Of a stretch of DNA of 64,000 nt, positions 1-11,975 are shown one piece after another. Every line of letters begins with the position of its first letter. Position 1 is the stretch's first letter. The translations under genes were made by a program, and so were the position numbers. Under the pieces are notes generated by a model, which saw nothing but the letters and a program-made list of their open reading frames with translations, was not told where the DNA came from and made no database searches. The DNA comes from Ignelater luminosus (taxonomy: Eukaryota; Arthropoda; Insecta; Coleoptera; Elateridae). The DNA lies in the NCBI GenBank assembly GCA_011009095.1, contig VTPC01000415.1:124001-188000 (forward strand), written 5' to 3'.

Positions 1-1540
1 GCAATATTCTATTATCCACTCTTAAGTAATAATTTATTAAAAACCCCATTCAGAAACTTTCTAAAATTCGTTAATTTATTAATGATAAAGTTTTGCTGTT
101 TTGCCGTTGGTTTTCTGCTACTTGACGTGAAATTCGTAGACTATAGCGATTTCGAGGTTTATTATATTTAATTACTTGTGAACAATTTATGAATTAGGTC
201 ATAGTTGGATTTGGAGTCTTGGGAAAAGAGCAATAGTTGCGACATTTGGAACTTTGGAACACTCCATTTTGTTTGGGTATAAAGCATGAAAATACTTATC
301 TTTTGCACCTCATCTTCGCTCATTGGGTCGTCTCAAATGGAACCATAAACTGAAACAGACAACTTGACCAGCCTGCTGCCTAAAGAAAAAGTCAGACTGG
401 TTATTATAATATTAATTTGTACCTACATAAATAAAATAATGTTGCATCCTTAAGGCAAACTACCCATTTCAAATTTAATTTTTTAAGAATTGCCAGGCAG
501 CAGCGGAAAATAGGTTTGCAGCAATGTGTTCAGAATCGAGACTGGGAAACAATCTTCTCCGACTATTTCCATTAAAGGTTATCCTTATAAAGATAAATTG
601 AATTAAAAAACAACACTACCTTCCACAGAGTTAAATTATGAAGAGCCTTAAGCCCTTACACGTTAGGCTTTGTCCAGAAGGGCAGCTGCTTTGCAAGTAC
701 CATTCTTCTCTAACTTCGTTATGACTTGATGCATACCAAAATGTTTACAAAAGCTGCTCTACATAATGCACTTATGGGGGATTCTACAGGATGTACTCGA
801 AAGCAGCTTCGCGTTGTGTCTTGGAATGTGCTGTTGACCCTACATTTCGGAAACGTATTAGACACTTGGGTTCAGGACGTCTTTTTCCTTACCGCGCTCT
901 TTCCGGTACCTGCTTTCCGAACACTTACCGCTACGTGGAATTGGTAGGATCACGGCTCCGATGTCCTTTTCATCTCTGTCAGTAGCGGACTCAGGGTTTC
1001 AATCAAAGGGGGGGGGGGTCGAGAAATAAAATGGACTTGTTTGTAATAAAGGTTAGCATACAAAGTAACTGGATAATCTTAATGGAATTTGAAAAATGTG
1101 GGGTTGTATTATGAATTTATGACTATGAGCACTCTGTATCTTAAGCTAAAGATCGCATAAGGCTGAAACTAATAAGTTAGACGTTACATTCTTGCGAAAA
1201 CAAAAATTGAAAAGTATCATCTGCCAAACTGTTTCTAAACGTAACGAAAGTTTCCTCATTAAAGATTAAAAATATTGTTCGGAAAGATGTACCGTTGTTA
1301 AGTAAGGGTTCTTCTATTGAACCTGCTAACACTGACACTTTACGAAATAATAAAAATGTTCTTTGGAGTCATCAGTCAAAGCATCCGGTTTACAGGTTTA
1401 AAGTAGCAGCAAATTTTGTCAGTTATTTATTAGTTGTCTAGATTTCAACAAAACTTAAATTCAAATTTACAAAAAACTTGCACGATCAAAACCAGGCAAA
1501 CCATATTTTTATAAAAGAATGAATGTTGCTTATAATTATA
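1..1540. other. unassigned AT-rich sequence
   Basis: No gene recognised. It contains a short G homopolymer (about 1008-1018). The open frames at 726-947 and 791-985 overlap in different phases and match nothing I know. Confidence 0.4.
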
Positions 1541-1543
1541 TAA

Positions 1544-1860
1544 ATGATTTTATTTATTTCTTTACTCGCTATTGGATCCACGATTGATTTCTGCCACTGT
1601 TTGCTGCTACCGGCTATTACCGAACTCTACATCCACAGCGCACGCGAGTGGAGATCGAAGAGACATTTATATTCTCCAATCACATATATGCAACCACAAC
1701 CAGCTTCCTTTTCCGTAATTGGCCGCGATAGCCGATACGTTTCTAACCATGTGTGTGGCTCCTGTCGCTAACGTCACCGTGAATTCAAGCCTTTTGCACC
1801 GTGGAAACCAGAACTTCATACGACCAACAAATCGGCACACCACGCCGGCAGCAACAAAAC
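1544..1860. other. GC-richer stretch beside dispersed repeat, unassigned
   Basis: Noticeably richer in G+C and CpG than its surroundings, which suggests old coding or transposon DNA. A 75-codon frame lies at 1544-1771 and a 96-codon frame on the other strand at 1667-1957. Neither shows a motif I recognise. It directly abuts the dispersed repeat at 1861. Confidence 0.3.
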
Positions 1861-2097
1861 ATCTGGGAATGCAAAGCATAACCACAACGAACTCCTGTTT
1901 TGTTACTTTTTTCAAATTTTGGCGGCCATTTTGACCATGTTTCCGAAGAGTTATCAAAAAACGAAGACACCATGTCGTCTTTAGTTTTTGATGTAGAATC
2001 CAAATCTGAAGTCAAAATTTCAAAATTTGAAAAAAATGCGGACAGACATACAGGTAGACTTCGCAAATTCAGTAACGGCTCCTTCGGAGTGCGTTGA
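1861..2097 (+). repeat. dispersed repeat, copy 1
   Basis: A 237-bp block beginning ATCTGGGAATGCAAAGCATA and ending CTTCGGAGTGCGTTGA. It recurs at 20089-20332 in the same orientation with high similarity along its whole length. It includes GGCGGCCATTTTGACCATGT and AATCCAAATCTGAAGTCAAA. The flanks of the two copies are unrelated, so these are true repeat boundaries. The class of element is unknown; no terminal repeats or coding motif were recognised. Confidence 0.75.
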
Positions 2098-3600
2098 ATA
2101 TCAACTTCACACGTATAAAAAACCGCCGAAGAGACTCATAAAAAACCTCAATAGTCTTCCGTCAGAATGATGGGAAATTATTGATCACGCACTGCATTAT
2201 TAAGTGTAATAAGCGTTAGTGTTTATATTTTTATAACGAAAATTAGGCCGTCGACCTAAAGTTAAAAGACCAGTTAAATCGTTAAATACAAATCACATTA
2301 GTAATCAGAATAACGAAATATTCTTTTAATGCACAACTTTATTCTAAGCTGTTGTTCTTCGTAAACCACAACCATCTTTAGAGTTCCAGACTGAAAGGTT
2401 GAAATGTGGCAACGAGTTTATTGAGCTGATTTTGGCTTTAAAAGATTACTGACTGCATTATTTTAGAAAACGCATTGTTCTGTTGTTGTGGTAACGATAT
2501 TATAACGTTTTTCGAACTTACCTCAATACTCAATTTTTTGACTAATTTACTGTCAGTTACAGTATCCGGGTTTGTATTTCAGTTTGGGTCGAAATAAGCA
2601 AAATCGATAGTGTTAGTTAATTAAACCTTTCAGTCTGGACGAACACTGGAAATTCGAACTTTATACAGCTTGGAAACCTTGTTAAACTATTATAATGAAG
2701 GAGATCGTTTCGTCATCTCACTATAATATCATAGAGCAAAAAGAGACCAGCCTTAAGGTTGGGATATTGTAAAAGAAGAAGTACCTATAAATAAGGAAAG
2801 CGAATTTTGCGGCGGGAGATGCTGAACCCTTTTAACTAGTAGAAATACTATTCTAAATTTAAAACTGCAGTTGTAGAAATCTGTTTAACAACATTCCTGT
2901 TAGATTCTTTAAGGGTTGTATTTAATACCATGAGAAGAATATTTCCATTTTTGCGATAACGCCGAAGCATACGAGAAGAGCAGCGGGTAGAACTGAAATA
3001 TAAGTGAACAAAAGAGGTTGTAAATTAAGAGATTTGTGAAGACCTATTAGAAACTCCTTTATGGCTTTATTCTAATATTTCACTTGTGTTGGTTTCGTTT
3101 TTGTAACAGTCCTTGATTCGAAAGTTCAAATCATAATAATTTAGAATTTGTATTTTAAAAATTAGTTGGTTCTGTTTGAGATTTCTTGAAAAGCAGTGGG
3201 TCACAATTTTATTATTACTTTCTTTTCAATGAACTCAGATTAAAATTGGCCTGTTGTATTAAATGAATTTCATATATTTATATCTTGGTTATTTGTTTGT
3301 TACATTATTTATTGTTCGCTATTATTATATTGGTTAGGTCGTATGCTTTATCATGATGGTAAATCAGAATTCTAAAATGTTTATTTATTTATTTATCTTT
3401 GAATGAATTCTAAAAAAATCTATGTTTAATGATCCAATTTTTAGATTTTCTTGTTTATCTCGTGTCAATAGGTAAGTCGGTGTAAGATTCAGCTTTGCCT
3501 TGCTTTATGACTTGTCAGTCAGCATCAGCTTTTTTTTTGTAAGGTCGCTTATTAAGGTAACTAATACGAGTATATGCCCAAAAGTAGATTCTGTCACTGA
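2098..3600. other. unassigned AT-rich sequence with a small inverted-repeat pair
   Basis: Nothing coding. A perfect 16-bp inverted repeat is visible: TCCAGACTGAAAGGTT at 2385-2400 and its complement at 2624-2639. It may be a tiny foldback element or chance; no target duplication is evident. Confidence 0.4.
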
Positions 3601-3619
3601 GACACATCATTATACATAC

Positions 3620-3990
3620 ACTAGCGTATAGACCATAAACTGGAAAGATTGGCAGGTAACACATGCTTTACGACGTCAGACATAAAATCTAGTTATTTCC
3701 AGTTGCGAAGAGAAAAGGAAAGTCGTTCGTACACTGCGTTTATAATTCCACATGGTCATTACCAATATAAAAGAGTTCCATTTGGGTTAACCAATGCGCC
3801 AGCCGTATTCCAGAAGGCCATAGATGGAATCCTAGGGTGATTAAGACTTACATTTGCTATGGTATATTCATATGGTGTTCTAACAGTTTCCAAGGGCATA
3901 AACGAAGCCTTAGAACAACTTGAAAGTATGCCGAAGACCTTTAGATGAGCAAAAGCTTATTGCACGGACACTTTCTCACTCTGCACTTTA
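3620..3990 (+). pseudogene. Ty3/gypsy-like reverse transcriptase fragment (relic)
   Basis: A 63-codon open stretch (3649-3840) reads as the RT core of a gypsy-type LTR retrotransposon. FTTSDIKSSYFQLRREKESR resembles the first catalytic-Asp strand, and GHYQYKRVPFGLTNAPAVFQ the conserved PFGL-NAP motif. After a stop codon at 3838 the same frame continues with FAMVYSYGVLTVS and then EALEQLESM. The first of these aligns to the YxDD region, but the catalytic Asp pair is gone. No LTRs, integrase or gag were found. It is an inactive, heavily eroded piece. The family is clear from the motifs; the exact lineage is not. Confidence 0.75.
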
Positions 3991-4166
3991 AAAAGTTTTT
4001 AATGGTCAATTACTTAACTGGCAGACATTATTTTTTGGTGTTATACGGTACGGAACCGCTGCGGCATTACTTCGCAACACTCGTCCATTGTTATTATTCA
4101 TTGTTATTGTTACTCTATCTAATTAGATTGTGGAGTTTTGCCTCATCCTTTCTTCTTTCTTGGTCT

Positions 4167-5650
4167 TAATTATATTTCGTAATTGCGCAGTGATGTAGTC
4201 CCATTTGTTATTTGTTCTTTGGTTATATGTTCTACGATTCTTCTCTGGTTATCCCATCTTACATATTGGAATAGTGTGTGCTCTGCCGTATTTACTTGTG
4301 GGCAGTACCAGCACGTATCGTTCTCCATTCTTTTGAATTTTTTAAGTACGCCGCGAAGCATCCATTCCCCGTCAGTATTTGTGTGACGAAATAATCCACC
4401 ACTCCATGTTTTCTTTCTGCCCATTCCCTGACGTTTGGTATTAGCTTTTTTGTCCACTCCGTTTTTCACGTTTGACTTGTCCATCGAGTCTGCCGCCCAT
4501 TTGCAGTGTTTTCTTTTATTGTTCTATTGATATCGGTTTCTTTCTTCTCGTATCTCCGTGTTCTTTCGTTTGCCATGTACTTGTAGTGCCCGTGTTCTAT
4601 ACGCTGAACAGATTTTTAATAGTATTCTACTTTAGCATCTCTGTATTTTTTTTCCAACGCTCGTTGCTATAGGGGCGCCCCTTATAGTAATATGGAGTGT
4701 ACTACCGAGGCTAGTACTCTTCTGCTTCTCAGCGCAGCTCCTCTGTTTGACATTATTCTGTCTAATGCTATTGCCGCTTTTACAGCTTTTCCTGTGGCTT
4801 TCTTTATGTGGCTCGTTATTGTCATCTTCCTACTGAACTGTATTCCAAGATATTTTATTGTTTCACTCGTTTGAATGTGCGTATGTTGTTCATTTTTTAC
4901 ATTCAGTAGTGTAACCTTTCTTCTACCATCCAAGAGAACTGCTTCTGTTTTCCTTGGTTTGAGTCGTAGTTCTCTTGTCTTTATCTAATCACGAATAAGC
5001 AGACTGGTATGACTAATTTTCGTTTCCAAATCTTTTTTTGTTCCTGCCCTTGCTACGATTGCCAGGTCGTCCTCAAAGGCAAGTAGGGTCACTCCTTACT
5101 GTACTCTAATTTTTAAGACCGCGTCATAGTATACGTTCCAGAGTACCGAGCCTAGCACCGATCTCTGCGGTACTCCGCATGTTACATCTTTTTGCCGCTT
5201 CTCACTGATGTTGAATTTTCTATTGGTGAAATAACTACATATTATTTTAATGAGGTAAGGGCTTATTTTCCAACGCCTTGATTCCTCTACGATACTTCCA
5301 TAGATGTGATGCAGAGTTAAAAGCATTTTTTACATCTAGCGCTCCCTTGGCGCATGCATCTCTGTATTTATAGTTGCCATCATTCGCTTCTTCGACTATT
5401 CTTTGTACTGTCTTTAGAGCATCGACTGTGGATTTCCCTCTTCTATATCTGAACCGTCTGTCTGAGAGATCTTCTTTATCTCTCATCTCTTCCTCTAGTC
5501 TGGCTGCTATTAGTCTTTTTAGCAATTTTCTAAATTTATTTATCATCAATAATGGTCGGTAGGCTTTTTCTTTTACTTGGTTGTTGCCTTTTTCTATAAG
5601 TACAAGTGTACTGTCACGCTTGGCTTGCGTCTCGTGCTTCAAATTTCTTT
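4167..5650 (-). pseudogene. R1-like non-LTR retrotransposon relic (RT and C-terminal zinc finger)
   Basis: Read on the - strand the pieces lie in the right order for a non-LTR ORF2. VLIEKGNN and AYRPLLMINKFRKLLKRL come first (from about 5600), then DRRFRYRRGKSTVDALKTVQ, then ALDVKNAFNSA (RT block A). CGVPQRSVLGSVLWNVYYD follows at about 5150, then AFEDDLAIVARA at about 5060-5095, which is the FADD catalytic box with Ala changed to Glu. The thumb (YLGIQFSRKM, RVLASVVHSILL) lies at about 4682-4870, and a C-terminal CCHC-like cluster (CWYCPQVNTAEHTLF) at about 4290-4325. The frame breaks several times (about 5300, 5095, 4680), so it is dead. The endonuclease end is missing beyond about 5650. Assignment to the R1 group rests on these motifs from memory of the family. 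Confidence 0.8.
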
Positions 5651-8600
5651 TTTCTTTTTTCCTATTTAGTGAGTGTTTTCTCTTTACAAGTTGTTACGAA
5701 TTATTCAATTATCCAGCGTTGCGTAGTCCTGCCAATACTCAAGGATAGGGGTATTAAAATTAACTTTCCAGAACTTTGGTCCTAAGCCCTGACTCCTGCG
5801 CCACATCTGTGGTGCAATATGCAGCGTCTGAAATGTTTATTGTTCAAACTCCGAGCGCAAACGATTTCTAAATATTTTGACAGAATAATACTTTTTTACA
5901 TATTAAGCCACAGTTGTGAGAAATTAAGGTAGTACGTGCTTTTGTGCAGTTGGTTATTTTTGTAGCTGCTTTAGATTTATATAATGGACGACTAGCTTGA
6001 TATTAGGCGTGAAGACTTAAGTATTGTGGTATTTCAATTTAAAATTTAAACAAATGATATACACTTCTTTTTTTCCGTTTAAAAAGAACCTATGACCAGA
6101 TTTTACGGGAAGCAATCAGTGGATTTACCCCATATATAATCACTTTGTACGAAGTTTTAGTTATTTCAAAGTATAATCTATTTGCCACAAAATTTATGAC
6201 AAAAAAGTTGGTAATCCACAGCGACCTCTTGTAGGTGAAAGCCAGACCAACATCGTCTACCGTCAGCATGCTTTCAACCCCCAAAACAAATTACCTGTCT
6301 GTATTTTTCACCGCCATTTCTAAATCTATTAATTTCTGCCGTATTTTTTTTATACGCACAATACACCTGGATTAGCTTATTATTGGGCGTGGTATTTTCA
6401 GAACTCGTAAAGCGCGGTGTTTAATTTATGCATAGATACTTGATATTGCTATGACAACCCGTACATGGTCTAAATTAACTAATTTTCAGTCAATTTATCA
6501 CTGATTCAAACTACTGATTTTTTAATTAGGTTTTTTCGAAAAATCTGTGACTTCTCACATTTTAAAATGGCCTATGCATAATTCTCAAAGTCTCTTCTTT
6601 ATTTCAAGGTATATTTGATAGTCAGGGATCAATTATTTTTTGAGATATGTTCGAATAAAGTAGGGGTACTTCCTTATGGCGTTTTTATATAGGAATATCC
6701 CAACCTTAAAGGTGAAAATGACCAGAAACGTACCTGCTATTTTTATAATAGAAAAGGTTTGGTTCAAGATTATGTACCATAAATAGAATGTCTTAAGGTC
6801 GAGCACTATAAAAGTACGGTTAAAATTTAATTGTCTGTCGATACAACCGATCGAGATCTTTTTGAAAATTCTTTTCGACCTAAATGAAGGAAACACCAAT
6901 GATAAAGTGAAAACTAGCATTTTAAGGATTGTCTTGAAAAACCGACCATTAATAAACGAATAACTGTAAAATACAGTTCAAAAATCAAAGCATGCTCTCT
7001 AATGTCTTTGGCTTTGAAACCAATATTCTGTATTCTGTTCTATAATACAATAAGCTACTGACAATCAATCTTCTTTGTAGCAGGCCTTTATTGTAAAAGA
7101 AACTCCGTTTATTGCTAGGAAGACATAATGCCCCCACCGTTAATGTTAAAAAAACCGTCGTAATCTACTCGAGTTTCAGCATTGTTGAAATGGCAAGTGT
7201 TGGGAAAGAAAATTCCAAAGAACTATTTTAACTATCTTTATTTTTGTCTTGACCTAGTAAACATCAGCAAGAAACTGGGTACGTTAATTTTTCATCGCTC
7301 TTAATATGCTGATTATTTCGACAAAAACGAATAGAATCATCACCATTTAGAAAGCACGTGATATAGTATTACCATTAAAATGTATTTTGTTACATATGAT
7401 ATGAGCTACTACCTTATTTCTATTCTATTTTAAAAGCAATTAGCTTAATTACTCATGCATTACACCATCATTCAAAATCACTGTTTTCTGTTATTAAGTC
7501 ATTTGAGATTTCAAATTGGTGTTAATTTTACCTCCATTTAATACTCACTATTACTACCGTCTTCGTTTGAAAAGACACGTTTCACCTATAAATACTAAAA
7601 ATAAATACTTGGCGCTAATAATAACACAAAAACATCAATATACTAGTTAGTATACGTTGTTTTTTTCCTTTAGTAATTACCATTTTGTTTCCTTTACAAA
7701 TTAAACAGTTATCATCATCGACCTTCTAGTATTATACTAACTAAATACATACTACATTGTTATTTATCATTGTATTAAAATTTGATATTATAATGTGAAA
7801 AAATGTCGGTCACAAGCATCCAACGACGATAAAATGTTTCTAGCTGTTTGCTTGCTGTTTACCTTGAAAATAACCTTTGTCCCAAAACTAGAACTTACAT
7901 GCAAACAATCAATACCAGAAAACTAGATAATCTAGGAAACTTTCTGCTTATGTTACTAGAACAGGTTGGTTGTAGTTATATTATTAATTAGTCTCGTTTA
8001 AAGATAATTCTACTTGCTATATTGATTAAACAAAATAATAAAATTTGAAATAAACCGACAATTTGTCTTACTTATATAGTGGGTTGAAAAGTTTCAGGAA
8101 TTAAATGAATCAAAATTATTCTTTATGGTGGGTGCTTTATATTATGAATGTAATCTAAATATGCCAGCGTTAAAATGAAAAAACGGCTGTATAGCCAGAA
8201 ATTGGAGGATAATGAGTTCAACAAAAAAAGAAGGAAACTAAACTAAAAATATCGAAAAGAAATACAACTAAATATTTATTTTCAAGTTTATTATTTTTCA
8301 TGACAATCTCTCACGAAAATGTTTTTTTCTTCACCCATAGATCACATAGGTACATTTTCTTGGTGACATTTTTCAGTGTGCCACGTTGCAACCATTTTTC
8401 ATTCCATATTTTCTATTGTTTTTTTTTTGTTTAAATAGTGATTTATAGTTTAATAAAGAGATAAACTTTGAAAATAGTTTTTGTAATGGGTGTTATTGCA
8501 GTATAATATTGCAAAAATAGTTTCACGATTTGAGCGAGAAATAACATTTTATTCACGCTTGTGTTAGCTTTCCTCCCAAACATTCAAATATTTAAAGAGA

Positions 8601-9184
8601 TCGTGCTCGAGAGGATCTAATATTTAATCGAGAATGGAAACAATAGATTCGTTCATGTTTAAGCTAAAATGTAACTTTATACCAGAAGATATCAGCCATA
8701 AATTCTTTGAATTTTTTAACTTCTTTTTGGCGTGATTAAATGTTGTAACTTTCATCTGTTCTAACAGTAAGTAATCAAATCACCATTGTTTGAATTATTT
8801 CTTAAGGTGTTTGAGCAAAAATAGAATACAAACTGATGTCAAACGCTGGAAATCTTTGCTGAATTCTGTTTGGTTTATTTAGGTTTATTTAGAAGAATAG
8901 AATTCGTTTTCTTGATGATTTTGACATTGTTGAAGATAAAACCTTGTTGAACTATAAAGTCTCAATAGGAAGGGCACTAGTGTGGCGTACAGATATACTA
9001 AAGACTGCTCTACGGATATATAGCCATATTTAATGAAGATTGATCAATTTGTTCCGTTTATTGATAAAGTAAGAATGGAACTGACTCAAATTTTATAAAG
9101 TAAGGATTAATATAACCTCCAACATAGATTTCAAAGAGTGGGATTTATAACAAACGATCCAAATTTGTACAAACTTATTGAAAA
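5651..9184. other. AT-rich sequence, nothing recognised
   Basis: About 3.5 kb without a convincing ORF, RNA or element end. A lone sequence at about 8080-8105 (GGGTTGAAAAGTTTCAGGAA) looks like a mariner-type terminus, but I could not find a partner. The small open frames here are what AT-rich noise produces. Confidence 0.4.
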
Positions 9185-9345
9185 TTAGAAAAAAGTCTTT
9201 GAAATAAGGTAATTTGGAAAATTCATGGCGGTCCCGTTTATTGATCGATAAGCGTGAAACAACAAAATTAGAAACTTAGCTTTGCTAGAACTTTTAACAA
9301 ACTTGGACATGATTCCAAACCATCCATCAATGATTTTGAGGTAGC

Positions 9346-9534
9346 CACAAACACCACTTCTTTGGTCATTTTGGGTATTTGGTTTTCTATTTAACATTGG
9401 TGACGGTTCCACCACGTACAACTATGGAAACGTGGGGCCCCTCGTGATCAGCACGGTGATTGGGGCTGGTTATTACGCCACTGAAAACCGTCATAATTCT
9501 CAAGGTACAAAGTGTATCCCCTAGCGACGAAGCT
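9346..9534 (+). other. short GC-richer open stretch, unassigned
   Basis: A plus-strand frame without ATG stays open to a stop at 9532-9534 and reads FNIGDGSTTYNYGNVGPLV, then STVIGAGYYATENRH. It is less AT-rich than its surroundings and looks more protein-like than chance. It matches nothing I recognise and has no start or splice context I would trust. It may be debris of a mobile element; the inverted-repeat element at 9590 starts just after it. Confidence 0.2.
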
Positions 9535-9589
9535 GAATTATGGCACAGTTCGCTTGCTTTTTTTAATACATAAATCGATTACATCTATA

Positions 9590-10477
9590 CAGTGTGCTCC
9601 AATTTCGATGCTCACTATTGGGATCTCGGAAATTGTAAGAGATACGAAGTCGGTTAAAATTAGAAAAGTTTTAGATATTTTGGAGATCAGTTTACTTATG
9701 CTTTTGTTTTTTCAAAAAAGTTTACGACTTACTAGATATTTGCTAAAAACGAAATTATCTTATTTTTTTTTTAAATAAAAAGCATTTCCCACTTAGTGTG
9801 CCATGGCTTTAAACATATGAAAATCATTGATTTTTGTCAGATAAATTACATTTGTTATGTAACAATTGCTAAAACTGATTTACTGAGCATTCACAGATAG
9901 CATCAACAAAGCATCTAATGCCCCATAAAAGCGTATTTATTTTGTTTTAGCAATTTTTGCATAACAAATGAATTTCTTTGATAAAACTCCACGACTTGGT
10001 GTGTTAGATGTCATGGCACACTACGATAAAAAATGATTTTTACTTCATAATTCGGTAATACAAAAGAATAGCTATGTCAAACTATGTATCACTGAAAAGC
10101 ATTTAAAGCGTGTAGTTCAGTAATATGGAAATCAAGTAGGCGTTCCATTAGAAAAAATTTGGATTTACGTTTCACCGCGGAAATAAAACAAAAGACAATT
10201 GCGAAAATAATTTTTTTGTGTTTTGAAGTAAATTCTCTAAAACACCCTCTTTGCTCTTCTTTTCTATCTTTGCTCGTTCCTGAGATATTTTACTTTAAAG
10301 AAAAATAAGATAATTTCGTTTTTAGCAAATATCTAGTAAGCCGTGAACTTTTTTGAAAAAACAAAAGTATAAGTAAACGGATCTTCAAAATAGCCAAATC
10401 TTTTCTAATTTAACCGACTTCGTATCTCTTACAATTTCCGAGATCCCAATAGTGAGCATCGAGATTGGGACACACTG
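9590..10477. mobile_element. long-inverted-repeat (foldback) element, family A copy 1
   Basis: An 888-bp non-coding element with TA on both sides (9588-9589, 10478-10479) and ends CAGTGTG...CACACTG. The two arms are about 190 bp and highly similar; both contain GATGCTCACTATTGGGATCT and GGAAATTGTAAGAGATACGA. Inside are further inverted matches (TAGTGTGCCATGG against CATGGCACACTA, and two TTTGTTATG-type blocks), so most of the element can fold on itself. TA duplication and CAGT-type ends fit the Tc1/mariner superfamily. It has no transposase, so it is non-autonomous. Sister copies are at 17104 and 23647. Confidence 0.85.
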
Positions 10478-10858
10478 TATAATCTCTAAACTATCTTCTA
10501 TTATCTGAATAAAATGCTTATGTTGGCTCCCGTGATATACCTTTAGGAGCTTATACCCTGATTTTTATGTGTCGGGGTAATTAATTATGAAACCTAACCT
10601 CTAGAATTCAAACAAAATGTTTGCATTTTTGCCGCTAGGTGGCTATAGTGATTTTCGAAGATGCAAGATTAGCCGATGGGCCCTGTCAACTGGCTCGCGT
10701 CACACCAGTCATTTTTAAAAGCTATTTTTAAAATGCCAAATATAAAGGGTTTTCCAATAAGAGGTGTTATTTTGAATAGGCCGCTATTTCGGTAGATGTC
10801 ACTTTTGAAGCTATCATTTTTTGACATTTGACAAGTAGAAACTACGCCATTAATAAAT

Positions 10859-11944
10859 ATGGAACGATACACGCTTCAACAACGCATTGAAATTATTAAA
10901 ATTCACTATAAAAATGGTGAAAATTTGGCAGAGACGGTTCGTAAAACTCGAACATTTTTGGGTCACCGTGAAGCACCTTGTCGGACCGCAATACAGAAAT
11001 TGGTGAAAAAATTCGAGCTCTTGGGACAAGTTAGTGATGTGAAGAATAAAACCCGTGCACGTCGCTCAAGAACAGCCGAGAATATTGCTGTTGTAGCCGA
11101 AAGTGTTAAAGAAAACCCAGGTTTGTCCATTCCTCGTCGTTCTTTGGAATTAGCCATTCCACAAACGTCATTACACCGTATTTTGCATAAAGATTTGGGT
11201 CTTAAGGCTTATAAAGTCCAGTTAACACAAGAACTCAAGCCGGCCGATCATCAACAACGTCGTGTCTTTGCTGATTGGGTCGTTGAAATGCATGAAAATG
11301 ATCCAGAATTCCATCGAAAAATCATCTTGAGTGATGAGGCCCATTTCCACCTCGGTGGCTTCGTCAACAAGCAAAATTGTCGGATCTGGGGCTCAGAAAA
11401 TCCAAGAGTTATTGTTGAAAAGTCTCTCTATCCTCAACGTGTGACTGTTTGGTGCGGTTTATGGTCCGGCGGAGTCATTGGACCTTACTTTTTCGAAAAT
11501 GAGGCTGGAGCAACAGTTACGGTGACTGGATTGCGCTATCGAGAGATGATTAACGATTTTTTATGGCCGGAATTGGATGGTATTGATCTGGACAACGTTT
11601 ACTTTCAACAAGACGGCGCTACGTGCCACACAAGCAACGAAACCATTGATCTTTTACGGAAAAAGTTTCCGGACCGTGTTATCTCTCGAAGAGGTGATCA
11701 CAATTGGCCACCGAGATCTTGTGATTTAACACCTTGCGACTTCTTTCTTTGGGGCCACGTGAAAGAGAAGGTCTACGCCAACAGCCCAGCGTCGATTCAA
11801 GACCTCAAAGATGGAATTCGTGAGGCTATCGAGGACATAGGGCAGCCACTTTGCGATTTGGTTATGGAAAATTTCATGAAAAGGATATTGTCCTGTAAGC
11901 GTGGTCGTGGTGGTCATTTGCCTGATGTTATTTTCCACTATTAA
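10859..11944 (+). CDS. IS630-Tc1-mariner transposase, DD41D type, complete
   Basis: 361 residues, ATG 10859 to TAA 11942-11944, no internal stop. The N-terminal third is basic and predicted helix-turn-helix (starts MERYTLQQRIEIIKIHYKNG). The catalytic domain carries the three acidic residues: D in IILSDEAHFHLGG, D in YFQQDGATCHTS, and the final D in RSCDLTPCDFFLWG. I count 41 residues between the second and third, the spacing reported for rosa/Visitor-type mariners. Length is normal for a mariner transposase. The enzyme would bind the 31-bp TIRs and cut and paste the element at TA. An AATAAA lies at 11970-11975, 25 nt past the stop. The frame looks functional; whether it is expressed is unknown. 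Confidence 0.93.
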   Translation: MERYTLQQRIEIIKIHYKNGENLAETVRKTRTFLGHREAPCRTAIQKLVKKFELLGQVSDVKNKTRARRSRTAENIAVVAESVKENPGLSIPRRSLELAIPQTSLHRILHKDLGLKAYKVQLTQELKPADHQQRRVFADWVVEMHENDPEFHRKIILSDEAHFHLGGFVNKQNCRIWGSENPRVIVEKSLYPQRVTVWCGLWSGGVIGPYFFENEAGATVTVTGLRYREMINDFLWPELDGIDLDNVYFQQDGATCHTSNETIDLLRKKFPDRVISRRGDHNWPPRSCDLTPCDFFLWGHVKEKVYANSPASIQDLKDGIREAIEDIGQPLCDLVMENFMKRILSCKRGRGGHLPDVIFHY

Positions 11945-11969
11945 CGGCATACCTTCCTCTTTATAATGA

Positions 11970-11975
11970 AATAAA
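11970..11975 (+). terminator. poly(A) signal of the DD41D transposase
   Basis: A canonical AATAAA between the transposase stop and the right TIR, well placed for 3' end formation within the element. Confidence 0.5.

Noticed and set aside
3466..3476. GTAAGT at about 3471 as the donor of the missing upstream pasilla exon
   Set aside because: The preceding sequence does not encode anything like the family's N-terminal segment and lies in AT-rich, retrotransposon-flanked DNA.
9390..9500. Minus-strand reading SGVITSPNH that recalls a CUB domain start
   Set aside because: The rest of the domain is missing, no cysteines follow at the right spacing, and the opposite strand gives an equally plausible reading.
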